Below are positions 35,962 through 45,342 of a DNA stretch of 59,979 bases, one piece after another. The number at the start of each line of letters is the position of its first letter. Positions within the stretch are counted from its first letter, which is position 1. Source of the DNA: Oscillospiraceae bacterium (GTDB lineage Bacteria > Bacillota > Clostridia > Oscillospirales > Ruminococcaceae); assembly GCA_015067215.1 (NCBI GenBank), contig SVMW01000011.1:1-59979 (forward strand). The letters run 5' to 3'. The position numbers and the translations under genes are program-made. The notes beneath the pieces were generated by a model. That model did not search any database, was not told where the DNA came from, and saw only the letters and a program-made list of their open reading frames with translations.

Positions 35962-38900
35962 TTGAAAAAGAGATGTATAGTATGGCTTTTGTGTATAGCT
36001 ATGCTGTTTACAACAATACCAAGTGCTGCCCTTGATGTTTTTGCTTTATCATTGGACAGAGCACAGCGGACAGAGAAGACAGAACAGGTGCAGCCGTCTG
36101 TGTCACTTATCATGCTGGATAATACTATAACCAGCCATATCAACATGATACCAACAGATAAACGCACTGTAAGCGTATATTCTGACGCAGCGTTTATTAT
36201 GTCATATCAATGGCAGATTCTTGCAGATGATGTGGAACAGAAATGGATTGATATTTATGACAAGACACAGCCGGAATGTGAAATCGGCTATGCTTTGGTG
36301 TCATCCGTACTGGACGAAAACAATAATGCTTACCTGAGATGTAAACTCAACACAGAAAAAGGTGAAGAGTATACATCTGTTTTGAGCGTTACTATATTTG
36401 AGGGAAGTGCTCCGGTTCAGAATATTGAATCGGAAACTGTTGTTTGTGAACAGATTGAACCAACAGCTGAGCCGACAATTGAACCAACAGTTGAACCAAC
36501 AGTTGAACCAACAGTTGAACCAACAGTTGAACCGACAGCTGAACCAACAGTTGAACCAACAGCTGAACCAACAGTTGAACCAACAGCTGAACCGACAGCT
36601 GAACCGACAGTTGAACCAACAGCTGAACCAACAGCTGAACCAACAGCTGAACCAACAGTTGAACCGACAGTTGAACCGACAGTTGAACCAACGGTTGAAC
36701 CAACAGTTGAACCAACAATTGAAGTTGTTGAAGAAGTTGAACAGCAGACAGAATCACAGCCTGCTGCAATGACTGTTATTGAAACAGACGAAAACGAAAA
36801 CATAACTTATGCAGGCACAGAAAATGTACAGGCAGAGGAATCTGCAGATGACGCACAGATTATGGTTGCAGAAGAAACAGCGGGAGAATCTGTTTCTGAA
36901 CAGGAACCTGTACAGCAGACACAGGACCCTGCTGCAGAGCAGCAAAACATAACAGTTTTCGATGAAATTGTAACTGAAGAAACAATAACACAGCCTGCTG
37001 TAAACGAAGAAATAACACCTCTTGCAGATGATGAATTTGTAACCATTACAATTAACTATCAGCGCAGACAAAAAGACGGTTTTGGCGGCGAAGATTATTT
37101 TGTGGAAGCATATAAATCTTACAAAGCAACCATTGTAAAGGGTACTTTGTTTGACCAGGATGTTTATTCCCCTGGTCTTGTAGGTTACAAGCCGTGGAAA
37201 AACAAGGAAGGCACAGAAGACGGGTCTGTCATTTCGTTTAACCGAGTAATAAATGAAAATGAAACAATAAACATTTATTACCTTGAAACAGAGGTTTATT
37301 ATACAGTAAAATTCTTCTTTCAGAACATCAATGACGACTTTTATACAGAAGACCAGTCTCTGTTCTACAAAAGTCAGGCACCTACAAATACAGTATTTAC
37401 AGATGAAGAATATGTAGAAAACCTTAAAACTGCAAAATCAGGTGTTATGACCGAAGCGGAAATTGATGAAATATTTGAAGGCTTTGCACCATTGTATCAG
37501 ATTCCTGAAATGGTAGCGGCTGACGGCAGTACACAGTTTGAATGTTATTATGACCGCAGCTATTACACAATGAACTTCCTTCTTGAAGGCGGACATGGTG
37601 TAGACCCTATCTATGCCCGTTACGGAACACCGTTTATCGTTAATACTCCTGTGAAATCCGGTTATACATTTAACGGCTGGGATTTGTGTACAACAGATAC
37701 AGACGCTGACGGCATACTTGATAAAGGTGACGGTGTAATTGACACTGTTTTTGCGACTATCCCGGATCAGAATGCCACATATGATGCGATATGGACGCCT
37801 AAAAACAATATTCAGGCAACAGTTGTTTACTGGCTTCAGGACCCTGATGCGAAAGTAAACTACGATGCTGATGCTGATAATGACGAATATGACTACTGGG
37901 GCAGTTATGTGCTGACCAACATGACAGCAGGTGCAACAGTAAATGGCATTAATTTTACAGGAAACTTTGCTACAGCACAAATCACAGATTCCAATCTTAT
38001 AAAACATACATCCCTTAACAGTACAAAGACCAATGTAAGTACAGAAATTGATGGCGACGGTTCAACTGTTATAAATGTTTATTATGACAGAGATGAATAT
38101 ACCCTTAAATTCTACTATGCAATGGAAAATGTCACTGACAGTGAAGCGTATGTTATTGGTGGTTCAACCTGGTATTTTGGCGCGAGTGCCGGAATAGATA
38201 AAAAAGATGATGAGGTTGAACTTTTAAAACAGTATGTAGGCAATGGAGGACGCTCAGGCGACAGTGGCTTGTTGGCTAAAGATTCGGAAGGAAAAGTAGT
38301 TCTTCCGGAACTGAACAGCGCAGGCTTAAGCAGAAATTACACTGTAGATTTTGACACAACAACGGTAAAAGATGCTTATTACAATAATGACTCATATAAA
38401 TTCCATTACATTTCATTTAAAGCAAAATACGGGGCTTATATAAAAGATAAATGGCCTTGTGATGTTTTTAATGAAGCCACTATGGCCAGTTATTATGGAA
38501 ACAAAACTGATGGTGGAACATGGAGCAGTAACAAAGCTTATATGAGTGCATGGAATGGTGAATACAATGTATGGTATTCAAAAAATGAAACCAACCAGAC
38601 AGTTAAAGGTAAGTATGAAATTTTGGACCACCAATTAATGTGGGAAGACGGTGAACCGGCAGACAGTACAATTGCATTTGCTTGTTTCTGGGAAAATGGT
38701 GATGACACCGGTTGGAGTGTACCAAGATTATGGATATATAACATATGGGTACCTGTCATAGAAGGTGAAACTTATATCAAAACCGAGTATCGTACAGTAA
38801 ATGGAGTTAATTCTTTATATGGACTGATTGATACATATAATACTTGTGACAACAATACGGGTATTGACGACCAGACACAGGTTTCATTAAAAGGTTTTAA

Positions 38901-41331
38901 TAAGGTTACAAAAAAAGGTACAGAAACAAGTATTCCATCGGGCACTTCGTATTTATCAGCACATATAGCGGATTTTTACTATTCAAGAATTTCATATGAT
39001 TTAAAATTTGATAATAATGGTCAGCAGGCAGGAGATATAAAATCTGTTCCGTATAACAGCCCTATGGAGCAATATTATTTTGACGATAATACTGCTACCA
39101 AACTTACATATCCAAGTGGTTCATTTGAAGAAGGGGAACGCTATTTTGATGGCTGGTACACATCCCCTGGTTTTGCTGCAGTTACAGAATATGGTACATA
39201 TTCTGAAGACGCGGACACCCAGTTTGACGGCAAAAAAATGCCGGACCACGACATGGTTCTCTATGCAAAATGGTCACCAAACACCTATACAGTAAGATTC
39301 TTTGATACAAAAGAAGACATGGAAGATTACACAGGAGGGGATAAAACAGTAAACAATACAGTGTTTACTGATATTGCCCATGGCAATGTTGTTGGTCAAA
39401 GTGTGCCATTCCCTGTCAGAAAAGACGGCGACATTCAGTTGCTGTGTAACGGCTGGTTTTATATGGATGGTGACAAAAGAATAGCATTCTCACCTCTGGA
39501 AACACCGGTTAAAGAAGACATGTATGTGTTTGCAGACTGGGGCAGTAATACGCCGCAGCCATATCATATTACATATGTACTGGCAGGTAACAAAAGCCAA
39601 AAAGTTGCAGATGATTCCAAGGGTTATGCTTATCTTGGTTCAACCCGTACATTTGCTGCAAAACTTGGCGACTATTTAAATCAGCTCCATCAGAAATACA
39701 ATGTCAAATATTATCCGACTGTATCATCCCACTCCATCACTATCGAACGCGATGATGTTGATAATATTACACATAACAAATACCAGTTTGAATATGTATA
39801 TGCTCCGTTTGTAAAATACAGAGTTGAGTACCGCGATAAAGAAACAAATAAGGAAATTGCAACAGCCAAGGAAGTTCTTGTTACAGACGGTGCGGCTATT
39901 GTCAGCGAAAGATATGTTCCTGTTATATACGATACAAATAAAATGTATGTGCCGGACTCCATGTACAAATCTCTGCCGCTGGTTGTAGAAGTGGATGCAG
40001 GCGGTAACCTGAAACACGAAATTCAGGAAATAAACGGTGTAGATGAAAAGGTTGCGATTTCTGATAAAAACGTAATAACTTTCTATTACAGCAAAATCGA
40101 TACAAAAGCTTCCTATTATGCTGTTCATTTTATGATGGAAAAACTTGGTGCGACAGCTGACGAAAAAGAGCAGTATGCTATAGATGGTTCCGGCGGTTAT
40201 GAGGCATCAACGTCAATTGTAGAAGGTATAGGAACTTACGACCAGAATATCGAGTTTAAACCACTTGAGTTTACAGGTTTTGACCTTATAAATAACAAAG
40301 GTATAGTTACAACTGTTGAAATTGATGGTGCTAATGTAACTGAAGTTGTTAAACAGAAAGATTTAGGGTTGAATGCCAATAGTAAATATGAGTTTAAGCT
40401 CGAGAAAAATGGTTCAGACCTGTATATTTTCTACAGGCGCAATACTTACAGCTATACAATAAAATGTGTAGATAATAACACAGGTAATACTATAGGTACT
40501 ACACAAACAAAAACAGGGCAGTACGGTGCAACGATAACAGAGTCGGCACCGATTGTAAGCGGTTATACAATTCTTTCAGGGCAGGCTACCAAAACCCATA
40601 CAATCAAAGATACAACGGACAGCGCTGAAATCAATGACATCGTTTTCTACTACAGTCCTGAACAGTGCGAAGTTGTGTACAATGTTGTAGACCAGGACGG
40701 CAACCCTGTTCCGCAGTCTGTTCTTGATTCAGTTGGCGCTGACAAAATGCTGGATAAGGAACGAGAATATATTTCCGGTCAGAGTACAGTTGAAGGTTCT
40801 ATGCCTATACCTAACAACCTGTACGAATTTGTTGGCTGGTATACAACAGCTAAAGGTGAACCGGGCGATGAGGTAACAGCGGCCCATGGTACTGTGGATT
40901 CTGTCACAAATAAATTTGTTCCAGGCAAAACAAACCTTACCTATGGTCTTGATGCGCAGAACAAACCGCTTGTAAACAACTTCTACGCTAAGTTCAACAG
41001 ATTGTCAGGGCCATTGAAAATTACAAAAAGTAATGCCGCAGACCCGACACAGGTGTTTGTATATGAAATAAAAAACAGTGATATCTGCATGTATGTTACG
41101 GTAACAGGCAACAGCAGTACAATGGTTTATGACCTGCCTTTCGGTGAATACAATATAACACAGGTCAGCGACTGGTCATGGCGTTATGAAAATGATGTTC
41201 AGGTTGTACAACACAACAGCGGAACACTGCAGGCACCGGAAAACGCAACACCTGTTATGTTTGGCGATGAACCAATTATAAAATTGATATACTGGCTTAA
41301 TAAAAACAGTGCTGTTGAAAAGCATCCATAA
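35962..41331 (+). CDS. Giant secreted repeat protein (InlB/MucBP-like, EPTx repeats)
   Basis: A 1789-residue exported protein with signal peptide at 1-28. Its parts are a beta domain (about 60-150, YQWQILADD then YLRCKLNT), 22 tetrapeptides EPT[A/I/V] at 166-253, an acidic linker to about 350, a series of InlB/Flg_new-like units (for example about 534-600 and 1012-1109, with FDGWYT and YAKW), a MucBP-like segment near 1286-1330, and a C-terminal prealbumin-like domain (about 1683-1789, GPLKITKS then LPFGEYNITQ). The start is TTG, preceded by AAGGGGG. There is no LPXTG motif or terminal helix, so retention must be by other means. A surface adhesin or matrix role is inferred. Confidence 0.85.
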   Translation: MKKRCIVWLLCIAMLFTTIPSAALDVFALSLDRAQRTEKTEQVQPSVSLIMLDNTITSHINMIPTDKRTVSVYSDAAFIMSYQWQILADDVEQKWIDIYDKTQPECEIGYALVSSVLDENNNAYLRCKLNTEKGEEYTSVLSVTIFEGSAPVQNIESETVVCEQIEPTAEPTIEPTVEPTVEPTVEPTVEPTAEPTVEPTAEPTVEPTAEPTAEPTVEPTAEPTAEPTAEPTVEPTVEPTVEPTVEPTVEPTIEVVEEVEQQTESQPAAMTVIETDENENITYAGTENVQAEESADDAQIMVAEETAGESVSEQEPVQQTQDPAAEQQNITVFDEIVTEETITQPAVNEEITPLADDEFVTITINYQRRQKDGFGGEDYFVEAYKSYKATIVKGTLFDQDVYSPGLVGYKPWKNKEGTEDGSVISFNRVINENETINIYYLETEVYYTVKFFFQNINDDFYTEDQSLFYKSQAPTNTVFTDEEYVENLKTAKSGVMTEAEIDEIFEGFAPLYQIPEMVAADGSTQFECYYDRSYYTMNFLLEGGHGVDPIYARYGTPFIVNTPVKSGYTFNGWDLCTTDTDADGILDKGDGVIDTVFATIPDQNATYDAIWTPKNNIQATVVYWLQDPDAKVNYDADADNDEYDYWGSYVLTNMTAGATVNGINFTGNFATAQITDSNLIKHTSLNSTKTNVSTEIDGDGSTVINVYYDRDEYTLKFYYAMENVTDSEAYVIGGSTWYFGASAGIDKKDDEVELLKQYVGNGGRSGDSGLLAKDSEGKVVLPELNSAGLSRNYTVDFDTTTVKDAYYNNDSYKFHYISFKAKYGAYIKDKWPCDVFNEATMASYYGNKTDGGTWSSNKAYMSAWNGEYNVWYSKNETNQTVKGKYEILDHQLMWEDGEPADSTIAFACFWENGDDTGWSVPRLWIYNIWVPVIEGETYIKTEYRTVNGVNSLYGLIDTYNTCDNNTGIDDQTQVSLKGFNKVTKKGTETSIPSGTSYLSAHIADFYYSRISYDLKFDNNGQQAGDIKSVPYNSPMEQYYFDDNTATKLTYPSGSFEEGERYFDGWYTSPGFAAVTEYGTYSEDADTQFDGKKMPDHDMVLYAKWSPNTYTVRFFDTKEDMEDYTGGDKTVNNTVFTDIAHGNVVGQSVPFPVRKDGDIQLLCNGWFYMDGDKRIAFSPLETPVKEDMYVFADWGSNTPQPYHITYVLAGNKSQKVADDSKGYAYLGSTRTFAAKLGDYLNQLHQKYNVKYYPTVSSHSITIERDDVDNITHNKYQFEYVYAPFVKYRVEYRDKETNKEIATAKEVLVTDGAAIVSERYVPVIYDTNKMYVPDSMYKSLPLVVEVDAGGNLKHEIQEINGVDEKVAISDKNVITFYYSKIDTKASYYAVHFMMEKLGATADEKEQYAIDGSGGYEASTSIVEGIGTYDQNIEFKPLEFTGFDLINNKGIVTTVEIDGANVTEVVKQKDLGLNANSKYEFKLEKNGSDLYIFYRRNTYSYTIKCVDNNTGNTIGTTQTKTGQYGATITESAPIVSGYTILSGQATKTHTIKDTTDSAEINDIVFYYSPEQCEVVYNVVDQDGNPVPQSVLDSVGADKMLDKEREYISGQSTVEGSMPIPNNLYEFVGWYTTAKGEPGDEVTAAHGTVDSVTNKFVPGKTNLTYGLDAQNKPLVNNFYAKFNRLSGPLKITKSNAADPTQVFVYEIKNSDICMYVTVTGNSSTMVYDLPFGEYNITQVSDWSWRYENDVQVVQHNSGTLQAPENATPVMFGDEPIIKLIYWLNKNSAVEKHP
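36457..36720 (+). repeat. 22 tandem 12-bp units coding for EPT[A/I/V]
   Basis: 264 bases made of 22 in-frame copies of a 12-base unit of the form GAACCAACAGTT, varying mainly at the third position of the second codon and in the last codon (Val 13, Ala 7, Ile 2). It codes a stiff, Pro-rich stalk in the giant surface protein. The 12-base unit keeps frame when copies are gained or lost, so length can vary without breaking the gene. Confidence 0.95.
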
Positions 41332-41343
41332 AGGAGTGATGTA

Positions 41344-41877
41344 ATGAAAAATAAAAAAGGTTTAAGCCTTGTTATAATTATTTTTGCTGTTGTCACTCTT
41401 TGTTGTTCTGCAATGGCGTTTATGGTTCACAGAACAGAACAGAAAACCAACAGCTTTACCAAGGCGGTTATTACCTGTGAGGTTGAAAAAACTGTTACAG
41501 ACGGAAAACTGACAGGGATAACTGTTGAAAATACGGGCAATACAGATGTTTATATCAGGGTAAGGCTGATATCCAACTGGGTTGATAAGTATGACAATAT
41601 TCTTGGTGTGGAAACAGAAGTACCGGATTTCACTGTAAATTCCAACTGGATAGCAGATGGTGTCAATGACACTTATTACTATAAAGCACCTGTTGCAGCA
41701 GGGATAAGTTCTGTAAACCTGCTTGGGACACAGATTGTCACAACATCAGATGCAAATGGCAACAAACAGGTAATAGAAATTTTTGCTGAAACAATTCAGG
41801 CAAAACCGTCTGATGCTGTTGAGGCTGCGTGGAGCTTTGTATATGTGGAAAACGGCAATCTGGCAAAAAGACTATAA
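41344..41877 (+). CDS. Small exported protein of the surface cluster
   Basis: A 177-residue protein with one N-terminal helix (LVIIIFAVVTLCCSAMAFM) and a beta-sandwich-like mature part (TGITVENTGNTDVYIRVRLISNW). This ENTGN...YIRVRL pattern recalls camelysin/TasA-like proteins that cap or accompany fibres, but there is no AKYT-type SipW site. It starts 12 bases after the giant protein with an AAAGGAGTG ribosome-binding site and ends at a terminator, so it closes the cluster transcript. The function is unknown. Confidence 0.7.
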   Translation: MKNKKGLSLVIIIFAVVTLCCSAMAFMVHRTEQKTNSFTKAVITCEVEKTVTDGKLTGITVENTGNTDVYIRVRLISNWVDKYDNILGVETEVPDFTVNSNWIADGVNDTYYYKAPVAAGISSVNLLGTQIVTTSDANGNKQVIEIFAETIQAKPSDAVEAAWSFVYVENGNLAKRL

Positions 41878-41899
41878 ATTCAATCTATAAATTATTAAA

Positions 41900-41935
41900 A
41901 AAACAGCCCATATTAATGTGGGCTGTTTTATGTTT
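41900..41935 (+). terminator. Terminator closing the surface cluster
   Basis: A 10-bp perfect stem (41901-41910 with 41919-41928) is preceded by A-run and followed by TTATGTTT. Confidence 0.85.
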
Positions 41936-41943
41936 ATAACCGA

Positions 41944-41972
41944 TTGAATTTGTACCGCAAAAGTGGTATACT
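41944..41972 (+). promoter_or_regulatory. Sigma-A-type promoter for nrdG-dut
   Basis: TTGAAT at 41944-41949 and TATACT at 41967-41972 are separated by 17 bases, with a TGG extension before the -10 box. nrdG therefore has its own promoter, separate from nrdD. No NrdR-box-like site is seen here. Confidence 0.75.
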
Positions 41973-42008
41973 TTGAAACATCCAAATGTCAAGAAAGGGC
42001 GGCAGAAA

Positions 42009-42506
42009 ATGAATTACGCACAGATAAGAAAATACGATGTGGCAAATGGTGTCGGCATACGCACAACACTGTTTGTGTCAGGCTGCCATTTCAACTGCCC
42101 GGGCTGCTTCAACAAGGAATATCAGGATTTTTCATTCGGCAAAGTGTTTGATGATGACGAAATGCAGAAGTTTATTGAACTTGGCAAAAGTGAGAATATA
42201 AGCGGATACTCCTTTCTTGGGGGAGAACCGCTGGACCAGATTAATGATGACACTTTGCTGCGTACAGTAAAGGCAATAAAAACACAGACAGATAAAACAA
42301 TATGGTTGTGGACAGGTCATATTTTTGAAAATCTCAGCGAAAAACAGCTGGAGATAGTAAAACACATAGACGTGCTTGTTGACGGCCCGTTTATTGAAGC
42401 GCAGAAAGATATGCGGCTTTTATTCCGCGGAAGCGCAAACCAGCGAATAATCGATGTACAGAAATCTCTGGCAGAAAATAAAACAGTTTTATGGGAGAAT
42501 GAATAA
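42009..42506 (+). CDS. nrdG: Anaerobic ribonucleotide reductase activating protein
   Basis: A 165-residue radical-SAM enzyme that puts the glycyl radical on NrdD. The iron-sulfur cysteines are Cys26, Cys30 and Cys33 in SGCHFNCPGC; the SAM-binding GGEP motif reads FLGGEPL. The start at 42009 is chosen over an earlier ATG because the family begins with MNYAQIRKYD and an AAAGGG site precedes it. It overlaps dut in a TAATG arrangement. Its target, nrdD, lies 10.8 kb upstream. Confidence 0.95.
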   Translation: MNYAQIRKYDVANGVGIRTTLFVSGCHFNCPGCFNKEYQDFSFGKVFDDDEMQKFIELGKSENISGYSFLGGEPLDQINDDTLLRTVKAIKTQTDKTIWLWTGHIFENLSEKQLEIVKHIDVLVDGPFIEAQKDMRLLFRGSANQRIIDVQKSLAENKTVLWENE

Positions 42507-42958
42507 TGGCAAGAGGCTTTGAAATTGTAACAGACGAAAAAAGAAAACACCCGGGTGTTGAAATTAAACTGCCAACCCGCGGCAGCAGATTTGCAGTAGC
42601 ATATGATATCTATTCACCTGTTGATGTTGTAATAAAACCAATGGAAAGGGGCTTTATCTGGACCGATGTAAAAGCATATTTCGGTGAGGACGAGGCACTG
42701 CTTATCAATGTGCGCTCATCAATGGGAAAACAGCCTGTGATTATCGCAAACAGTCAGGGCTGGGTGGAATGTGACTACTACGGTAACCCCGACAACGACG
42801 GCAACCTTGGTGTAAATCTGTTTAATCTCGGCACAACAGATTATGTAATAAAAGCAGGAGACCGCATTGCACAGTGTATGTTTGTAAACTATCTTACAGC
42901 TGACAGCGGCAACACCGATGCACAGCGTATGGGCGGCTTTGGTTCCACAAACAAATAA
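42506..42958 (+). CDS. dut: dUTPase-like nucleotidohydrolase
   Basis: A 150-residue trimeric dUTPase-type enzyme that splits dUTP to dUMP, keeping uracil out of DNA and feeding dTMP synthesis. Visible motifs are AVAYDIYSP (motif 1), NVRSSMG (motif 2), VECDYYGNPDNDG (motif 3 region, with an unusual YYGNPDNDG where GVIDxxYRG is common), GDRIAQCMF (motif 4) and RMGGFGSTN (motif 5). It overlaps nrdG by one base, tying the two nucleotide genes together. A dCTP-deaminase relative is possible, but motif 5 favours dUTPase. Confidence 0.85.
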   Translation: MARGFEIVTDEKRKHPGVEIKLPTRGSRFAVAYDIYSPVDVVIKPMERGFIWTDVKAYFGEDEALLINVRSSMGKQPVIIANSQGWVECDYYGNPDNDGNLGVNLFNLGTTDYVIKAGDRIAQCMFVNYLTADSGNTDAQRMGGFGSTNK

Positions 42959-42964
42959 AAACAG

Positions 42965-43000
42965 GAGTATTGCACTGCAAAATGCAATACTCTTATTTTT
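42965..43000 (+). terminator. Terminator after nrdG-dut
   Basis: A 10-bp perfect stem (42965-42974 with 42983-42992) is followed by TTATTTTTT. Confidence 0.88.
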
Positions 43001-43032
43001 TAATATAAATACTCTTTTTGTTGAGAAAAATA

Positions 43033-43041
43033 TGCTATAAT
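43033..43041 (+). promoter_or_regulatory. Extended -10 promoter for the Imm42-like gene
   Basis: TGCTATAAT gives an extended -10 box (TGn plus TATAAT at 43036-43041). No good -35 box is present, as is common for this type. Confidence 0.5.
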
Positions 43042-43079
43042 ATAAAAAAGGCATTTGGTATATGACAATGAGGGATAAT

Positions 43080-43559
43080 ATGGTTGCAGGAAATCCGGAC
43101 AAAATAGCGTTTATAATTGAAAAAGTCTCCGACTGGAGCAGCTGCGGATGCACAAACGGAATACTGTATCTGTATTTAAACGGCAAACAATACCCGCAGG
43201 AACTCAGGACGGTGACAATTGACGGGGAACTGTACAGTATGCTTAGCGGTAATTCTCCGCTTGTTGCAATGCCTGTAAACGAAAAGATTTTCAGCCTGTC
43301 ACCTCAGCATACTGCAGAGTATATATATGAACTTGCCTGTGAAAATGGCAACTATACCTACAGTGTTCCTTTTCAGGAACTTGAAGATACGGGATATTAT
43401 CTTTTTATGGTGTGCAGCAATAGCTGCTGCCGCTTTGTTCTGGCGCATAGTACAGGTGCTGACAGTGTTGATTATACAGATGAAATTGTAATTAGCAATA
43501 ATGAACTCAGCCAGATAACAGATAAAATAAAAAAATTCAGAGAAAGTTTGATGGCATAA
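43080..43559 (+). CDS. Imm42-like immunity protein (orphan)
   Basis: A 159-residue protein from ATG 43080 (GAGGGA precedes it). The N-terminal MVAGNPDKIAFIIEKVSDWS followed by NGILYLYLNGKQYPQEL follows the pattern of the Imm42 family, found next to polymorphic toxins in contact-dependent systems. No toxin or secretion gene lies near it, so it may be an orphan immunity gene that guards against neighbours' toxins. This is by pattern memory only. It lies 24 bases before a radical-SAM gene. Confidence 0.6.
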   Translation: MVAGNPDKIAFIIEKVSDWSSCGCTNGILYLYLNGKQYPQELRTVTIDGELYSMLSGNSPLVAMPVNEKIFSLSPQHTAEYIYELACENGNYTYSVPFQELEDTGYYLFMVCSNSCCRFVLAHSTGADSVDYTDEIVISNNELSQITDKIKKFRESLMA

Positions 43560-43583
43560 ATTATTGCCGCAAGAGAAATAAAT

Positions 43584-45260
43584 ATGAAGATAGTTTTAGC
43601 AGGTATAAACAGTAAATATATACATTCATCCCTTGGGGTGTGGTATCTCTATTCTGCGGCAAAAGCTGCAGATACAGACCATACAGTAATTGTGTATGAA
43701 AGCACAATAAACAGCCATGTGGAAGATATAGTTGCGGATATTTACAGTCATAATCCTGATGTAGTGGGATTTTCCTGTTATATCTGGAACATTGAATATG
43801 TAAAGAAAATTACTGAAAACCTGAAAAAGATTAAACCTGACATCAAAATTTTCTTCGGAGGCCCTGAAGCAAGTTTTGACGCAGAAAATCTGCTGAATAT
43901 AACAGATGCTGATTTTATCATAAAAGGAGAAGGTGAACAGGCATTTATAAATCTGCTTAAAGATGATTTCAAAGCCCCGCAAAAAGTTATTTCTGCTGCT
44001 GTAACAGATTATTTCAATCCGTACACAGAAGAATATTTTGACGCGTTAAAGGGCAGAATTGTCTATCTGGAAACAAGCCGAGGCTGCCCGTTTCATTGTG
44101 CGTTCTGTCTGTCAGGCAGGGATGAAAATGTACGCTTTTTTGATATGGATGTGTCAAAACAGAACATCCTTAAACTTGCAAACTGCGGTACACAGACGGT
44201 AAAATTTGTCGACCGCACCTTCAACTGCAATGACAAGCGTGCAAGAGAAATTTTTGAATTTATATATGAACAGCGCAAACAGGGGAATATTCCTGAAGAT
44301 GTGGTTTTTCATTGTGAAGTGGAAGCCGACCTGTTTACACAGGAAACTCTGAACTACCTCAAAACTATGCCGAAAGGTCTGTTCCAGTTTGAAGCAGGGC
44401 TGCAGTCCTTTAACCCTGAAACTCTGAAAGGTGTGGACCGACGCCATAATATTGAACGCCTTGTGCACAATCTTAAAGAAATTGCACAGATGAAAAACAT
44501 ACATCTGCACATCGACCTTATTGCAGGACTGCCCTATGAAAATTATGACAGTTTTGCAAAGGGTTTTGATATGGCTTTTGAGATTGGTGCCGAGGTTATT
44601 CAATTAGGTTTTTTAAAACTGCTTAACGGTTCACCGCTGGCATCACAAAAGGAAATTCATGGTTACAGACACTGGTCCTATGCACCTTATCAGGTTGTCA
44701 GCAACAGGTATATCAGTTATGCTGAACTGCAGAAACTGCACACTGCTGAAGATGCGGTGGAACGCATTTACAACTCAAACCGTTTCCCGAATACATTGGC
44801 TTATATTTTGAAAACAACAGATATGTCCCCATACCGCCTGTTTTACGGCATGGGTGAATACTGCAAAAAAATTGGTCTGCAGCCTCCGTCATTGGACAAC
44901 TATACTGCTGTTATGATTGACTATTTTGGCAGTCTGAATGGCGTGGACAAAGCACAGCTGCGTGATGAAATGGCAAAAGACCGTATAATTACCGACCGTA
45001 CAGGCAAACTGTATCACTGTCTGCATGTTGCCGATGAGCGAATGAAATATATCCGTATTGCACTGAATAATGTGGATATGAATATATTTGAAAACCAGCG
45101 CGAAAAGGCAAAACAGGGCAAAATAGGTTTTGCTGTTCTGTACAGTTTTGGTGAAGAACAGGTTGTTCTTGCAGACTATACACAGCAGGACAAGGTGACA
45201 GGACATTATGATAATAAAATTCTGCCACTTGAAATATTTATGCCGAAAACAGATGAATAA
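43584..45260 (+). CDS. B12-binding radical-SAM protein with DUF4080
   Basis: A 558-residue enzyme. Residues about 1-130 form a cobalamin-binding-like Rossmann domain (VVGFSCYIWN, FFGGPEASFDAE). The radical-SAM core has Cys168, Cys172 and Cys175 in SRGCPFHCAFC. The C-terminal 180 residues (YRLFYGMGEYCKKIG, then VLADYTQQDKVTGH) match DUF4080, known only from such proteins. Class B radical-SAM enzymes methylate or rearrange unreactive carbons; the substrate is unknown. B12 use fits the glutamate mutase gene at the window's right edge. Confidence 0.85.
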   Translation: MKIVLAGINSKYIHSSLGVWYLYSAAKAADTDHTVIVYESTINSHVEDIVADIYSHNPDVVGFSCYIWNIEYVKKITENLKKIKPDIKIFFGGPEASFDAENLLNITDADFIIKGEGEQAFINLLKDDFKAPQKVISAAVTDYFNPYTEEYFDALKGRIVYLETSRGCPFHCAFCLSGRDENVRFFDMDVSKQNILKLANCGTQTVKFVDRTFNCNDKRAREIFEFIYEQRKQGNIPEDVVFHCEVEADLFTQETLNYLKTMPKGLFQFEAGLQSFNPETLKGVDRRHNIERLVHNLKEIAQMKNIHLHIDLIAGLPYENYDSFAKGFDMAFEIGAEVIQLGFLKLLNGSPLASQKEIHGYRHWSYAPYQVVSNRYISYAELQKLHTAEDAVERIYNSNRFPNTLAYILKTTDMSPYRLFYGMGEYCKKIGLQPPSLDNYTAVMIDYFGSLNGVDKAQLRDEMAKDRIITDRTGKLYHCLHVADERMKYIRIALNNVDMNIFENQREKAKQGKIGFAVLYSFGEEQVVLADYTQQDKVTGHYDNKILPLEIFMPKTDE

Positions 45261-45342
45261 TTTTATGAAATTATAAATGGCAGTATTGTTTCTGCACAAT
45301 TTTTACAAAAAATTACACCTTGAGATGAAGAGGAGAACATAT

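Noticed and set aside
36457-36720. CRISPR-like repeated units.
   Set aside because: Units are 12 bases with no spacers and are in frame with the large protein.
36392-36803. Long open frames on both strands and in other frames across the EPT repeats (poly QLLVQL, GSTVGST and QLNQQLN).
   Set aside because: They come from the 12-base repeat, which lacks stop codons in every frame. The InlB-type frame is the real one.
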